Assembly: GCA_944385455.1 (NCBI GenBank)
Contig: CALWXI010000113.1
Location: 1-5,414 of the forward strand
DNA length: 5,414 bases
Direction of reading: 5' to 3'
Source of the DNA: an uncultured Oscillospiraceae bacterium
GTDB lineage: Bacteria > Bacillota > Clostridia > Oscillospirales > Oscillospiraceae
The notes under the pieces were generated by a model. The model had not been told where the DNA came from and searched no databases. It saw only the letters and a list, made by a program, of their open reading frames with translations. Each line of letters begins with the position of its first letter. Within the stretch, counting starts at the first letter, position 1. Below are positions 4,283 through 5,414 of this stretch, in pieces. The translations under genes and the position numbers were made by a program.

Positions 4283-5414
4283 ATGGAAGATCCCCGTATC
4301 CGGAAATTTGCCCGCTTTCTCATCCGCAGCGCGGTGGAGCTGCAAGCGGGCGAAAAGATCCTCATCGAGCTCCACGGCAGTGAGACGGGCCTCATGAAGG
4401 CCCTGGTCCAGGAGGCCTATGACGTGGGCGGCAAACCCTTTATCCACATCTTCGACTATGAGGTGGAAGGAGCTCTGGTACAGGGCGCCGATGCCGCCCA
4501 CATGGAGGAGATCGCCTCCTATGAGCTGGCCCGGATGCGTGACATGGACGCCTACATCGACATCCGCGCCACCACCAACATCAGCATGTGGCACAACGTC
4601 AGCGATGAGGCCCAGCGCCGCTACCGGCAGTACTACTGGGGCCCCATCCATTTGGCGGAGCGGTGCAACCACACCAAGTGGTCCGTGCTGCGCTATCCCA
4701 ACGACGCCATGGCTCAGCTGGCCGGCGTCTCTACCGAGGAATACGAGGACTTCTACTTCCGGGCCTGCCTGGTGGATTACGACAAAATGGGCCGGGCCAT
4801 GGAGCATCTGGAGGCCCTGATGGACCGCACCGACCGGGTGCACATCCTGGGACCGGGCACGGACCTGACCTTCTCCATCAAGGGCATCCCCTCCTTCGGC
4901 ATGCACGGCAACCGCAATATCCCCGACGGCGAGGTCTACACCTCCCCGGTGCGGGACTCCGTCAACGGCCACATCACCTACAACTGCCCCTCCCTCTATG
5001 ACGGCTTTTTGTTCCGGGACGTGTATCTGGAGTTCAGGGACGGCAAGATCGTGAAAGCCACCAGCAACAATACGCCCTATATGAACGAGATCTTCGACAT
5101 CGACGAGGGCGCCCGGTATGTGGGCGAGTTCGCCTTCGGCGTGAACCCCGTCATCACCCGCCCCATCGGGGACATCCTGTTTGACGAAAAAATTGCCGGC
5201 AGCTTCCATTTCACCCCCGGCAACAGCTACGACAATGCCTCCAACGGCAACCATTCCGCCGTCCACTGGGACCTCATCCAGATCCAGACGCCGGAGTACG
5301 GCGGAGGCGAGATCTGGTTCGACGACGTGCTGATCCGCAAGGACGGATTGTTCGTGCTGCCGGAGCTGCAGTGCCTGAATCCGGAAGCCCTGCTGGCGGA
5401 AGAAGAAAAGGAGG
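4283..5414 (+). CDS. M29-family metallo-aminopeptidase (3' end beyond the window)
   Basis: An open frame runs from ATG 4283 to the window edge, giving 377 residues, with an AAAGGAAG binding site at 4268-4275. It has no signal peptide or membrane segment, so it should be cytosolic. Peptidase family M29 (AmpS / PepS type) is a two-metal aminopeptidase clan whose ligands lie in the C-terminal half, and all expected positions are present: Glu217 in PDGEVYT, Glu282 in GEFAFG, His309 in GSFHFTPG with Tyr316 seven residues on, then His328 and Asp330 in AVHWD. Length and ending (LFVLPELQ near residue 360) match the family's 370-410 residues, so only a few residues should be missing. The family removes N-terminal amino acids, often with broad or leucine-type specificity, and works as a dimer. 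It lies downstream of a sodium:solute symporter and is probably co-transcribed from the promoter at 2734, with a hairpin in between. Confidence 0.92.
   Translation, partial: MEDPRIRKFARFLIRSAVELQAGEKILIELHGSETGLMKALVQEAYDVGGKPFIHIFDYEVEGALVQGADAAHMEEIASYELARMRDMDAYIDIRATTNISMWHNVSDEAQRRYRQYYWGPIHLAERCNHTKWSVLRYPNDAMAQLAGVSTEEYEDFYFRACLVDYDKMGRAMEHLEALMDRTDRVHILGPGTDLTFSIKGIPSFGMHGNRNIPDGEVYTSPVRDSVNGHITYNCPSLYDGFLFRDVYLEFRDGKIVKATSNNTPYMNEIFDIDEGARYVGEFAFGVNPVITRPIGDILFDEKIAGSFHFTPGNSYDNASNGNHSAVHWDLIQIQTPEYGGGEIWFDDVLIRKDGLFVLPELQCLNPEALLAEEEKE

Noticed and set aside
2776..4395. 539-codon open frame on the minus strand opposite the symporter gene
   Set aside because: It is antisense to an unmistakable SSS transporter. 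Its product is dominated by His, Gly, Asp and Gln, the typical reverse reading of GC-rich membrane-protein codons, with no recognisable fold.
4151..5266. 371-codon open frame on the minus strand opposite the aminopeptidase gene
   Set aside because: It is a shadow of the M29 gene, with Val/Gly/Ala/His-rich composition and no family motif, while the plus-strand frame has all metal ligands.

Overview
The window looks like chromosomal DNA of a GC-rich Firmicute, probably a gut clostridium of the Oscillospiraceae / Flavonifractor-like type. The grounds are GC-rich codon use on the right, purine-rich AGGAGG-type ribosome binding sites, near-consensus sigma-A promoters (TTGACA/TATAAT type) and a tRNA gene that encodes its CCA end. 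The taxonomic call is inference.

Left part (1-446): the first 180 bases are only about 39% GC, against 52-73% in sampled 60-base lines of the genes to the right. The segment holds the last 33 codons of an unrecognised plus-strand gene, then several inverted repeats, then a minus-strand tRNA-Arg(CCG) gene at 370-446. The tRNA has a strong minus-strand promoter at 483-511. The likeliest intrinsic terminator for that transcript is the compound hairpin with a short U run at 155-211. The low-GC DNA abutting the tRNA 3' end is where an integrated element would sit, but neither an integrase nor a second att copy is inside the window.

Middle part (610-2759): a sigma-A promoter at 610-639 drives a plus-strand unit of two genes 50 bp apart. 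The first is a HAD-superfamily phosphatase / beta-phosphoglucomutase-like hydrolase. The second is a membrane-anchored CapA-family (poly-gamma-glutamate synthesis type) metallophosphatase-fold protein with a basic cytoplasmic head and a Pro/Ala/Thr-rich tail.

Right part (2734-5414): a second, near-perfect sigma-A promoter overlaps the end of the CapA-family gene, its -10 box containing that gene's stop codon. It serves a sodium:solute symporter (SSS family, 470 aa) followed 67 bp later by an M29-family metallo-aminopeptidase, which runs off the window a few residues before its expected end. A 12-bp perfect hairpin sits between these two genes. The pair suggests sodium-driven uptake of a small organic solute coupled to cytosolic peptide or amino acid catabolism.

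I found no CRISPR array, transposase or clearly new system. The points most worth a second look are the structured tract downstream of the tRNA, the promoter embedded in the end of the CapA-family gene, and the symporter/aminopeptidase pair with its internal hairpin.
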